The translations under genes were made by a program, and so were the position numbers. A DNA stretch of 64,000 nt from Sipunculus nudus (taxonomy: Eukaryota > Annelida > Sipuncula > Golfingiida > Sipunculidae), in contig CM049315.1 in assembly GCA_026874595.1 (NCBI GenBank), positions 35,416,164-35,480,163 of the forward strand, given 5' to 3'. Positions 26,019-37,499 of this stretch are shown piece by piece (the first letter of the stretch is position 1; the number at the start of each line of letters is the position of its first letter). The notes beneath the pieces were generated by a model. That model searched no databases. It worked only from the letters and a program-made list of their open reading frames with translations, and was not told where the DNA came from.

Positions 26019-26024
26019 TTTATT
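26019..26024 (-). terminator. Polyadenylation signal AATAAA
   Basis: On the minus strand AATAAA begins 12 nt after the TAA stop of the RING-ZZ gene (26036-26038). This is close for a 3' UTR but supports that stop as the true gene end. Confidence 0.6.
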
Positions 26025-26035
26025 GCTACCTTTCA

Positions 26036-29000
26036 TTATTCTCTTTTATCGGCCGTTTTCATCTTGTATTCAATCAGAGGGACATAACGGCCTTCCAGAG
26101 CTACTCTGACCTTCAAACGTGACGAGTGATATTGGTTTAACTTGAAAAAAGCGTGATTCTCAAAATGTACGCCATCTTCTGTTCGCTCTTTCTCCTCACA
26201 TGCTTCACACAGATCATAATCAGGACAAAACCTGAAAAAGAATCATTTAAGAACAATTCTCTCTAAAAATGTAACAGATAGAAAGTGGAAATAAACATTT
26301 TCTATGTGTAGGTAGAAGCATTGCGTTATGAAAACCCACAATGCTTGACTAAGTGCATATATTAACTCTCATGATATTTTTAGAAGATATTTTTAAGCAT
26401 TACTACCTACCCTTAGTTGAAAAACATGTACACTTCTGCCAGTAGAGGTTTGGATGAGGTTAGTTGAATATTTGATATATGTTAGACTGTATGCTATTGA
26501 TCAAATAATATCAAGTGTAGGGCCTTTGTTTTTTTGTTACAAAAAGGAGAAGGAGATTAAGAGTAAAACATTTGGACTAAATATACTCACGCGCATCTGT
26601 AGTGGGCAATCTTGCTGCCCGGGTCTGACAGGTCGATAGTCTTACAACATCGGCTGCAAGTGAACTTGTCCAGATAATCAATCTGACCTAATAAATTGAA
26701 ATGATACTTTGAATATATATGGCAATCCGGATCACCGCTTTTAGTTGATCCCTTATATATGCTACAAGACAGGAGGCCTGTGTAACTTTATTTTCCAAAG
26801 CATATACACCAGACGTACAATGTACTATAGCATATCATTCCTTTTTTCACAAACTCCTAAAAGTAACAAGTCTAGACGTGCAGATATGGGAATTAAATAA
26901 ATAAGGGTTGGCAAGATAAAAGCAATAACGTCTTCCAGATAAAACGTGTTCCATCAAGCAAGACAGACGGACAAAATGATAGAGCATCGAAGGCCCTTGT
27001 TGGTTGTAATTGTGTAAGATATTTTACCAGGGGCGGATCCAGGATTTAGGAAAAAAGGGGGGGGGGGGTCCCACCCAGGAGGACAAATGAAAACCCTTAA
27101 AAAGGTCCTCAGGTCTATAAAAGGGGGGGGGGGGGTCCAGGCGGCAAAATTTTGTCCGAAGACCTTTAAAAAAAGTTGTTTCTGGTAAAAAAAGGGGGGG
27201 GGGGTCCGGACCCCCTGGACCCCCCCTCTGGATCCGCCTCTGTCTACCATTGCTATACCCCTATATTAATCGTGGTTTAACCAATATTCTCATCCTTGGC
27301 GCATATGGTACCAGGGCAGGCGTCTTTGGTTTTTTTTGGATACCACAGACCAGTGAATTTATTGTGCCAAATATTGCTGAACATGCTTGTTGCACAACAT
27401 ATTGCACGTGTGATATGTTTCCGGTGTTCTGCAACGTGCTTCAAGGAACAACACGTTATAATATCTTGTTACAGGCTGCATAATGTCATGATTCATTTTC
27501 TGGTGTGAGCCCATATAATAGAAGCCAGATATTGCTGACCAAGACATTTAAACTTTTGTGACCTTATATTCTGTCTTGGACAGCAATATCTGGCTTCAAT
27601 ATATATTTATATTTATCTATTTTTCGGACAGGGTATCAGTCTAATCCCAGATGAAAAAAAGGGGGGGGGGGGGACTAACCGAACGGAAGAGAACGAGGCC
27701 AGTCTATTAACAAACGGTTAAAAATGTTGTAAGGAGAGGTGAGTGGAGTGCTGTGGACGACACACCAAGCTGCTTTGTAGTAGCTGCGTGCTTTATAAAT
27801 TAAGTACACAGTTGATGAATAAAACTTTTTGTTACATTTGATCTGTGTAAGTTGTTTTTGCTTCGTCAAGAAAACATCTCCTCCCTAATGTCGTGAAATG
27901 CTGGATTGTCGCCCAGCCAGAAAGTTTGCGGGGATATGTACCTCCCCGATTAATACTTAATAGACTTGGGAAGACGGTAAAACGGTTTTATATATAGGGG
28001 CACTGAGTTGTATAAGGCACTTGTTTACTGTGTGTGTGTGTTGGGTAATAGTTAGGTGGCGTGGTCATGCAAGGCCTGCGCTCTTAATTTCATGGCCAAA
28101 TATATAACGTTAACATGGTAAGTGACGATCATTAGCTCCTAAATTTCACGCCAAGATACTGATTACAGATAAAGGTTCCCACTGTAGGCATACATAAATC
28201 TTTGGTTGTGCCTAAACATAATTAGTCGGGAGATAAAGACTTGTTCTCCAAATATCGCTCAAACTGGTTACCAACAACAGCTGGAAGCCCACTATCACGA
28301 TCTGGTCCCGCATACGGCATTTATCAGTCACCTGGTTATGGTGATCCCTTCGTGTGAGCATTTTTTTCCATTAAACAGACCAGAGGATTGTTATATTTTA
28401 GTGAAGACCATGCCGTACATTACGTGTAACGAGTGTAAGAAAAAAAGGCATATCGTTCTTTCAACCTGACTGAAACCTCTTTGTTAAAATTTGTATCGGA
28501 CTGCCAAAAAGAATCCTGTAGGAAACAGCCTCTACCTTTGACATAACCGGTAAGAGACACGAGACGCAAAACACGTGTGAGAGAGGCAAACGAGGCACAT
28601 GCACTCGATATGATAGCAGCCTTTCATATAGGCACTTAGACAAATGTAAGGACTAGAATGTAGTTTTCACGCATTGGGACTTAAACAAATACCCAAATTT
28701 AGCCCCGACAAAACTGAGGTGCCGAGCATCGGTGAAGATGAGCAACATTTAGGTCTGGTAGAACGTAGGAGAGAAACAAATGCAGAAGCTATAACAATCC
28801 CACAGTTACTGGTATATCAGTTGTTGAACTAACAATGTGGAAAAGAACAAACGGCTTATGCAGCAGCCGTTAAGCGAACAATCCAACCACCAGATGTTAC
28901 CCGTCTGTGCTCAAAGGAGCGATCCAGTGAAATTGCATGCGTGTCCCAGCGGAGAAATTGTACAAACACAGAAATTTACAATCATACCATGATGTCACAA

Positions 29001-30359
29001 AAGAAAAGATCGATGAAACAGACGTACCGAACGTATATGAGCCCAAGGTTCGTCGGGTATGCGCGTATGAAATCTTTTAAACTGAATATAATCTCAAAAG
29101 CCATTACCACAGCGATGAAAGAGGTCTTCTGGTCAGATGGAATCTGGTGTACAAAGTTCTTTAGAAAGAGCAATAATGTGTCTACAGAGGGGGTTAACAA
29201 TGCTGGTCGTGTAACATCACCCCCACATTGATAATGTCTTCCTAAACACTAGCCTCGTAAAACTGTACAGGTGTTTAACATATTTCGAAGAGACAGTATA
29301 TTAAATGCGTATTGAAAGAACAAACGCCAACATGATGTTTCTTCATGAAACCTGGCTACAAAATAGCCAGTTAACATAATTAGCTTACCAATGAAAATTA
29401 TAGTTTCACAGCCGCATCCGGCACGGACTAGAGAAGGGACATATATTTTGGTAGGCCTAAGGGTGATGTGGCCATCCTATGGCGTCAGTGTTTACCCAGT
29501 AGGTTAACCATACTTCAGCAAGATCGCACTCGTATCTGTGCTCTAGTTGTTAAGATTGATGAATACTTTAATATCTTCCTCATATGTTATTCACCTTTTG
29601 ACACCAGGGTAGAGATGTCGAAAATTAATTTTTGGGATTCTTGACAAAATGGAGTAGAATAGGCGGGGAGCTTAGTCAACAAATATTTAACCTATTCATT
29701 GATAAACTGTTATTGCGATATTGGGTGTCACATTGGACACAAATATGCAGGTTGCCTGGCCTACGCTGATGATCTGATACTATTGGAACCATCGGCGAGC
29801 AGGTTACAACAATTACTGAATATTTGTAGCAATTTAGTACTTCATAATATACTCTCATAAAAAATAAATATATTTTGAATTTGGTAATGAATCAAATATG
29901 GATTACCCCATTATTGTTTTAAACAACAAATAGCCAAAATGGGAAAACAGGTTTAATACTTGGGCATTTATATTTCCATTTCTCTCACAGACAGTAATGA
30001 CATTTTCCGTAAGAGAGCGGATATCATTGTGAGAATAAACTCTGTTCTAGGGAACTTTGGTAATCTCCCTAGAAAGTAATACATTATTTTACCAATATTA
30101 CTGTTCGTTTTTTTTTGGATCACAGAGTTGGAAGCTCAGAAGTCCAGCAATATTGTAAATTAAGAATGGTTTATAACTAAGAGACTGCTCTTCATTTAAT
30201 ACGGTTATATAAAACAAAATGTCATTGTTGCCTTAAGTGCATCTATGAGAATAATCATATGGAATTCCGGTGGGAATAAGCCACATTGATCAATGTATAG
30301 GTACACACATTCTGGTCAACTTAAGATAGAATCTCATTATAAAACATCTATCGCAATAA

Positions 30360-30406
<47 letters not shown>

Positions 30407-33400
30407 TAAAGTTATATTACTCACTAGCATTCAATACGACGGTCTTCAGGGTGGGGTCTTTTTCAATCACTACTTTCTCATGCATCTTAAGAAAGATGTG
30501 TTGCTTGTCATGACGAAATGCGTCATCATTCCAGTGTTTCTTTTCACAGTCAATACACAGACGGAAGCCTTTGCACATGCTGTCGGGAAAAATAGATAAA
30601 TATGAGAAATGTTTGTATATACGTATGCTGCTATCCCTACAGATAAAAGTATCAAGACAGTTTTACTGTTGAAAGTTATTAATTAGTAAAAAGTCTGCTT
30701 CTCAACTAAAATAATCAAAAGCAGAAATATTATTATTCTATTATAAAGGATTGTGAAGTGGAACAATAATCATATACTGTGATTGCCTATTTGTTCGCGA
30801 GGGTTTCGAATTCGCCGTATATACGAAATGTAATTGATCGCGAAAAATATAACCTCCTTGAATTAGAGGTGACAGCGTCGAAGGCAAATCGAAAGGAAAA
30901 AAAAACCAAATGATATATAAATTTGCCAATAATGACCTGTTATTTCTACTCGTTCACTTGGGGCCCCTCCAAACCAAACCGGTTTGAGCACATATTTTTT
31001 ATAAATATTATTAATTAATATAATAATTGATGCTCTGTGTGAATTATCATATGGTGAGATCGCAAAAACCTTTCAAAGACGGAAAAACGCGAAATTGTAA
31101 CCTCCCGAATATGAAGCCAATCACAGTATAATATCTTAAGAATTTTAAAACAAGTGGCCCATGGGCCATGACGCTCAGCTAATTTTGACTGGATGCTCAT
31201 GTTTTTTATTAATTTTATACATTGTCTTTTAGAAAAGCCTATCGCTAAGGTTACAGTGTTGAAAAAAATGGACAGAAAATAAAAGTTTCAGGATTCATAG
31301 GAGACCTGCCAAGGACTCCCCTGGATTTCACAATAAAGGGGTTCCAAGGAAAATGGATACATTTTGTACCCTGTCTCTCTGGGTGCTAAAAATCATGTTT
31401 ATGGTCCATAGCTAGCAGAATATAGGTCTCCATGATCCAATTTCATGTTTCCAAGGGGAATTGCCAAGGATTTCCCTGAATGTCATGTAAGAAAAGTCAT
31501 TGGGTAATGGTTACATTTTGTGCCTTGTATGTCTGGGTGTGCAAATTTATCTTCAGCCCATAGGTCACAAAATATAGGTCACCATGACCTAATTTCAGGT
31601 TTCCGAGGACACTTGAATAGGACGTCTCAGAATGTTACATTCGAAGATTCTAGGCCTAACAGATACAATGTGTGCCCTGACTGACTGCCTGGGTGATTAT
31701 AAGACATCTTTTCCTAAAAGTTGCAAAATATAGGTCATGGTGACCTAATTTGAGTTTTCCACAGACATTTGCCAAAGATGTCCCAGAATGTTACATTAGA
31801 AGATTCTAGGCCTAACAAATATAATGTGTGCCCTGCCTGACTTTCTGGGTGCTCAAAAACCTGCTTTCGCTCTGTAGGATAGGTCACCATGTCCTAATTT
31901 CAGGTTTCCAAGGAGATTTGCTTAGGACCTCCCAGGATGTTGCATTAGAAGGTTCTGTGCCTAACAGATATGATTTGTGCCCATCTGTCATTCAGGAGGC
32001 TAAACATCAGGTTTTTGTCTCGTATGTCACAAAATGTAGGTCACCATGACCTAATTTCAGGATTCAAAGGAGATATGCCTTAAGCATGCCAGGAAATTGT
32101 GTAAGAAGATTCTAGGCCTTACAGATACGATTATCACCATCTGACATTGAGGGTGTTCATACAACATCTTTTTCCTAAAGGTCGTAGAATATAGGCCACA
32201 GTGACCTAATTTCAGGTTTCCAAGGGCATTTGCCTAGGACCTCCTTTAATGTCATGTTGGAGGATTCTAGGCCTAATGGATATTATTTGTGCCCCATCTG
32301 ACACTTTGGTCGCTCAAAATCATGTTTTAGGCCCATAGGTCACAATATATAAGTCACCATGACTTAATATCAGGTTTCCAAGGAGATTTGCCAAGAAACT
32401 CCCATGATATTGAGTAAGAAGATTCTAGGCCTCACATATACGATTTGTCCCATTTGAATACAGGGTGCTCGAAATATTTTCTTTCCGCCTGTAGGTCACA
32501 AAATATAGGTCATCATGACCTAATTTCGGGTTTCCAAGAAGATTTGCCTAGGACCGCCCTAAATGTTACGTTGGAGGATTCTGGGCCTTATCGATTCAAT
32601 TTGTGCCCCATCTGACTGTCTGGTTGCTAAAAAAATTGTTTTCGGCCCATAGGTCATAAATATAGGTCATAATGACTTAATTCCAGGTTTCCAAGGAGAT
32701 TTGCCTAGAAACACACAAGATGTTGTGTAAGTAAATTCTAGGCCTCACAGGTACGATTTTCCCCATCTGACATTCAGGGTGCTCACATGACATCTTTTCC
32801 ATATAGGCATTTCCAAAGACATTTGCCTAGGACCTCCCTAAATGTCTGGTTAGGAGTTTCTAGGCCTAATGGATACAATTTGTGACCCATCTGACTGTCT
32901 GGGTGATCAAAATCAGGTTTTCGGCCAGTAGGTCAGAAAATATAGGTCACCACGACCTAATTTCGGGTTTCCAAGGAGATTTGCCCAGGTCTAACGGTTA
33001 GGATTTGTGCCCTGTTAACGGACGGATGGACGGACGGCCGGACGGCCAGACGGCCGGATGACCGGACGGATGCCGGACAAAGGGTGATCGCTATAGCTCA
33101 GATGACTTACAGTCAGCTGAGCTAAAAAGAAAACAGGAAATTTACTAAATGTTTATATACCCGCACTTAAAACCAACATTGGTAGCTCCGTTTAGAACAT
33201 TTACTGCACTCAGAACCTGGTCTTCTCCCTGGACAAAACAGAAAAAAACTGTGTTAGGTTAAGACGATTTGAAGATCTATGTATGTTACATTTTCGCAAA
33301 CGTCATAATAGTCATGACAACTTAATGTGTACAAATAGTGATTATGACAAGATGTGGAGTCTTATGGGTCAACAGGCATTGCTTGTCACTAAAATGTATA

Positions 33401-36163
33401 GGCTTATAACATTTTAAAGCACCCTGGGATTATTTATATACATCAAAATCTGAAAATAAAACCGCGGATACTCAGAGAAATCCATTGCTTGAGAGAAAGA
33501 GATATATTTTATTTAATAATCAAAGTAATGAATAATGAACAAATATTCTAGTTCATTGTTTCTTTTTAAGGTCGGGAGATTGTTGTCAAGGATTTTATTT
33601 CACATGTGACACATGGAATATATGGTTTGGAGGATCAGAGTTCTAAATTTCATATAAGCTTTGTGATTACTTTTTAAGGAAATTGGTAAGAAAGTTAAAC
33701 TCTGTTTAGTATTCAGCTGAATGTCTTTTTTTCTGAAAACAAATTTATATAGGTGAGATATGTGTGAAGATAACTCCTTTAAATATTTTGAAATGTTGAA
33801 AGCAGGGAAAAAGGTCTGCATTTTTGGGGAGAAATGGGTATTTTCTTGTCTGTAAATCGGAGTTGTTTTAGCTATTTTCAGCACATCCGGAAATAATCGG
33901 TTATCTATTGTCTATTGACTGATGATAATGATTGTGGCTTGCTTATATAAGATTATATTTCTGTAGTGAATTAGTAGAAAGTTCGTCTTGGTCTGGACTG
34001 ATGTTTTTTACTTCAGATTATTGATTATATTAGGGACTGTCATTTCATTTACGTGTTTGAATGTTAATAAATAAACAATAAATAAATTTTGTATTTGATA
34101 AATCGTTACAATTGGAATTGATTGCTTGAGGGGAAATATTACGTTTAAAGTAATAGATAGAAAGCATGGCAAGTGATCCTAGATGTGTCTTATGATAACA
34201 TCTGACTGGTTGCAGTTGAGGGAACCGTTTTCAAATAAATTATCAATGAGTGCTGCAGATGTGTCTGTTATGATAGTAGATTTCGTTATTTTTGCATTTA
34301 ATCCATAAATGTGTATAAATTCTAGAAAATTAATATAGGGATTTTTCACCCTCCCCCCCCCATCCTGTGAGGGAACGGGGGACATTGATTTTGGTTTTTA
34401 TGTCTGTCCCTCTGATTGTCTGTCTGTCCGTCTGTCAGGATTTCGTTTCTCTGCGATAACTTTTCAAAATTTTATCCGATTTCATTCAAATTTGGGTCAG
34501 TGATTGCTCTAATGCTTACCTTGGTTGGGATTGGTTTTGGAGTGTCTGTCGCACGAGATAATACCATATGATATTTCATTTTTACATGATGAATTAGCAC
34601 ATTTAGTTTTACTAACGATGGACATAAAATACTTGATTTTTTTTGGAGTAACTAGCAGCTGCTGCCATCTTTTAAGCATGGTTAAAACTATATGTACTTA
34701 GTCACCAAACATAAATTCCTTGAATTTGTTTGTTTAGTTTTTAATTTGAAGTCCCAGTTAAAATCACAAGCTGTAATAATTTTTTAGTTATATTTAGTTA
34801 TTAGTAGATACTTTGTGGACAGCTGCTCATTAAATTATAAATATCATCTATGCCGTTGTTATTATATGCGATTAGCTCCGTTAACATAGCAGATTTTAAG
34901 AAAGTAGATTTAACATATTAAAGGAAAATCTGCTAAGTGCAGTCCAGGTTTGTCCCCGACAATTATTAATAAGTTTGAATAATTTAACAACAAGATACTG
35001 TTTTAACAATACTCGCCTGATCTGCGCCGTAATGAAGAAAACCATCTGGACTTCCCTTGATTGTGAAGTGTGGTTGCTGATTTTCGATCCATGTCTAGCA
35101 GTGTCATTGTCCGATTTACGTTTGTTAGAGGATGACGGACAGTCAGATTTCCCATCTGACACTCCGCAGAAGCTGTAGCAAACTGAGGGCTGGCATAAAC
35201 GGGATTTTTTGTGAAATCATATTTATTGATCAGGATATTGAGGTCCTTCTCTATTTGAGCAAATACTGTTGGGTCTGAAGAATAAAATGATTCCTCTATC
35301 TCTTTCGTCAGCTTTCCAATCTGTTCCTTAATCGTGGACAGATGATTTTCTCGCATGCCCATTGGGGTTTTGTGATTATGGGTGAGCTGAGCCAACAGAA
35401 ATTCTTCCTGTTGTTTAATACATTTTATTCTTTTTTCAGCTTCAGTTTTAATCAGTCTCTCTATCTCATAGAGTTCTTCTAGTTCCGTGCGTGTGTCAGC
35501 CATATCCGCGTTCATGTTTGCGACAAGTGAAAATATCTGGGGCACTATTTTGCCCAGCATATTTTGGTACGCCTTGCGAGAATCGATTAAACTATCCACG
35601 TGTCCTCTGTGTATTGGTGCCATTGCACATTTATCACAGCCATACATATTACATATGTTGCAGTGAACAGTCATTTTTCTATCGTGTTGTTTACACTTAA
35701 CGATCAGTCCTCTCTGCTCTTCCTTCACCAAACTTTCTGTGTCATGCCCCTTGAAGACTGGGATTGATATATGATTAGAGAGACAGGAGTCGCACATTCG
35801 ACTCTGACATGTGTTGCAGATACTCGTAGCCTCTCGACCTACTTCCTCTGGACATATATCACAAAGTTTAACAACTGCTGTTTGCTCAGAAACTGTGGAT
35901 GGAAGGCTGTCCTGCGCCACCAAAAGCGGTACAAAGAAGTTAAGAGGAAAGGTTGAAACGCCATGTTTTGGTGCTTTTGTTTCCTGGCGGCATGTTGGAC
36001 AAATAATAGTTGATTTCCCCTCTGTGAACCTCTCTAAACACGGAGTACAGAAAGTGTGCAGACATGGCAGTGCCCTCGGCTCCCTGTCAATCATACACAC
36101 CAAGCAAATAGCACAATAACGGTTGTCGAACTCTTCATTCCAACTTTGAATTCTCTCCGCCAT
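26036..36163 (-). CDS. RING-B-box-coiled-coil protein with ZZ zinc fingers
   Basis: Five exons: 35120-36163, 33161-33228, 30425-30579, 26591-26687 and 26036-26231 (1560 nt, 519 aa). Exon 1 has a C3HC4 RING (C17, C20, C34, H36, C39, C42, C55, C58), a B-box at about 101-140, a second at 157-188, then a coiled-coil-like stretch at about 200-300: a TRIM-type E3 ubiquitin ligase layout. Exons 2-3 give a ZZ-like half (KCGMC, RLCIDC, HDKQH). Exons 4-5 give a full ZZ finger (CSRC, RCAFC, LCEAC, HFENH). Introns 2-4 have AG acceptors and donors GTATAT, GTGAGT and GTGAGT, with phases that match exactly. The exon 1 donor (AAC/GTAAAT, phase 0) is the weakest join; unspliced, exon 1 would run to a stop at 35003. 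The first in-frame Met is at 36163. The ligase role is inferred from the RING; the target is unknown. Exon 2 may hide a frame break (see findings). Confidence 0.78.
27028..27242. mobile_element. Short MITE of the CAGGGGCGGATCCAG family, in intron 3
   Basis: The ends CAGGGGCGGATCCAGGATTT and CTCTGGATCCGCCTCTG are inverted. Flanks TTTAC and TCTAC fit a 5-bp duplication with one mismatch. The sister unit at about 60745-60765 reads through without the element ('ttggttaccattgccatacc' against 'tctaccattgctatacc' here). It lies in the third intron of the RING-ZZ gene. The 98-residue minus-strand frame over it is spurious. Confidence 0.88.
27521..27597. repeat. Near-perfect hairpin, 26-bp arms
   Basis: Arm 27521-27546 (GAAGCCAGATATTGCTG...) is the reverse complement of 27572-27597 with one mismatch. 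The loop is 25 bp and the AT-rich flanks extend the pairing. It lies in intron 3 of the RING-ZZ gene, beyond the region shared with unit 2. It could be a palindromic MITE remnant or a microRNA-type precursor; sequence alone does not decide. Confidence 0.7.
29280..30130 (+). pseudogene. Decayed non-LTR retrotransposon (LINE) remnant
   Basis: A short endonuclease-like piece (FLHETWL, about 29337-29360) is followed by a reverse-transcriptase piece with the catalytic YADD box (about 29700-29860, AGCLAYADDLILL). A later YLGIYIS segment lies near 29955-29985. These lie in different frames with stops between, so the element is internally deleted and dead. It sits in intron 3 of the RING-ZZ gene. The clade is not assignable from what remains. 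Confidence 0.7.
30363..30404. repeat. (TA)n microsatellite
   Basis: Pure TA run ending about 20 bp beyond the donor of exon 3 (GTGAGT at 30419-30424 on the minus strand). Confidence 0.95.
31146..33127. mobile_element. Pearl/HINE-like element with about 156-bp tandem core
   Basis: It starts with CAAGTGGCCCATGGGCC and CGCTCAGCTAA. It carries about ten diverged 156-bp units, an ACGG/CCGG-rich tail (33015-33075) and a terminal hairpin TAGCTCAG (33096-33103) ... CTGAGCTA (33117-33124). That order (unique head, 150-160-bp tandem core, ACGG microsatellite, short tail) is the pearl layout known in bivalves and related to Helentron-type elements. It lies in intron 2 of the RING-ZZ gene, ending about 35 bp from exon 2. 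The copy at about 58736-60004 has the same head and tail. Confidence 0.75.
31424..32958. promoter_or_regulatory. Array of AGGTCAnnnTGACCT (IR3) palindromes
   Basis: Each 156-bp unit holds one IR3 half-site pair. Perfect matches to AGGTCAnnnTGACCT lie at 31576, 31732, 32038 and 32507. Sites with one or two changes lie at 31881, 32193, 32351, 32664 and 32944, and a poorer one at 31424. This is the consensus for estrogen-receptor-type nuclear receptors. The match is directly visible; binding and function are inference. Location: intron 2 of the RING-ZZ gene. Confidence 0.6.
34330..34560. repeat. Decayed dispersed repeat (GTCTGTCCGTCTGTC tract)
   Basis: A poly-C run, 'ccctgtgaggg', a GTCTGTCCGTCTGTC stretch and 'cgataacttttcaaaattttatccgatttcattcaaatttgg' form the typical end of an interspersed repeat. 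It lies in intron 1 of the RING-ZZ gene. The remaining intron (33229-34330 and 34560-35119) shows nothing nameable. Confidence 0.4.
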
Positions 36164-37185
36164 ATTCACCACATGTAGGCTAACTGCAAAAGAGCATCTA
36201 CATAATATAAACGAACTTCCATACGAACAGATGTTCAGTAACCGCTGTTCTACAAAAAAAAAACACCTTTGCTTCGATGACGCTAATCAATGATTCACCA
36301 TAACCGCATACCGTCTCACGTCTTCTTTTTTACAGATATATTTACATGTATTAGTGAACTGTATGCCTAGGAACTGATAAATAGGACTCAAAGACATTCC
36401 ACACGGAACACAGCACCAATATTTGAGTACTTTGCCCTGACTTTTTTGTTAAGGGATAACATTAATCACATGTTGGGCAGGATCGAAGTGTCTTTTAGGT
36501 ACATGCAAGCTGACAAGTGGGCGTGTGTGCACATGTGATTAGGACCCACTTAAAGCTGAGCATACTAAGGCTTGATCGTCTCCGATCTCCCAACCGGGTC
36601 ACTTTATTGCGTTGTACTGTTGTTTTTTTTAGCTCAGCAGATTGAAAGTCCCTCGTCCGGCTGTTACGAAGGCACAAGTCGTAACCACTGATCTTGGTTA
36701 CTTCTTAGTATATTTTCTTGAAGTCAATAAAAATATATATATATAATAAGGTTACTGCGACCTACATACAGCGAGCTGTGGGGCTTGTAGGTACCCCCAA
36801 GGATAATTAAAAAGATGTTACAAAACCTCAAGTATCTTGATTATTAATGCATGGTGTGCCATGAACCTTGCCTTGAATATTGACAAAGACTAGTTTGGTC
36901 AGTTCTCGAAAACTGGTGGCGCCACCTGTGTTTTTTTTCTATGTTAACCATTTTTTCCGTGTTAGTATGTCAGCTGTGGTTTCTTCTGGTGTCCTGAAGT
37001 CTGGTGTGTTTGTTGTTATAAAAGTTTTCTTCAGTATCTGAAGAGTGGTGGTGCAAGCTGTATTTTTATATTTTTGATGCATTTGTCCTTAAATTTTAGA
37101 CTGCCAAATTATAATGATATTATCTTAATATCACACGTGGTTTCATCTAGTGTCTTGAAACCCTATATGTTTATTAAGGCTACCT
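36164..37185. other. Upstream of the RING-ZZ gene, no gene recognised
   Basis: This would contain the 5' UTR and promoter of the minus-strand gene. I cannot identify a convincing TATA box or initiator. A 60-residue minus-strand frame at 36495-36677 has no support. Confidence 0.4.
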
Positions 37186-37400
37186 TTGAACAGCAGGGTG
37201 CCTTATAGTAATCACCCTGTCCACCCGTCCATCTCTCTGCCCACAGATTTTTTTCCGGATAAATCACTCTGGATTAAAATATTGGTTTCAAACTTGATTT
37301 ATATAAGTAAAAACCATATCGATTTTAGGGTCATGAGCTCAAAGGTCAAGGTCACAGGACCACTAGCACTCGCACTAATTCAAAGTTTGACATCTTCGTT
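37185..37400. repeat. Decayed dispersed repeat with 'aaggtcaaggtcaca'
   Basis: 'acagcagggtgcc...caccctgtccacccgtccatc' leads into 'cattggtttcaaacttga' style text and 'tcaaaggtcaaggtcacagg'. It is an old fragment of the same general repeat class as the pearl-like elements. Confidence 0.4.
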
Positions 37401-37499
37401 CAGTTGTTTAAATTCTGTTTTGAGTCAAATCCCTCTCTCTATACAGGCCATCATGTCCTTTATTATATATTTTTAATAATCATTCATCCCGCACTGGAA

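Noticed and set aside
21987-27250. Gly/Pro-rich frames with GGVQGVRTPP at 21987-22256 and 26954-27250
   Set aside because: Both lie exactly over copies of one short MITE with inverted ends, so the shared protein text is transposon-derived and not a gene family.
31146-33127. CRISPR-like array because of regular 156-bp spacing
   Set aside because: Units are diverged along their whole length, there are no short identical repeats with unique spacers, and the setting is an animal intron.
34896-35162. 88-residue minus-strand frame overlapping the end of exon 1
   Set aside because: It lies in another frame inside the exon/intron boundary of the RING-ZZ gene, with no domain and no splice support.
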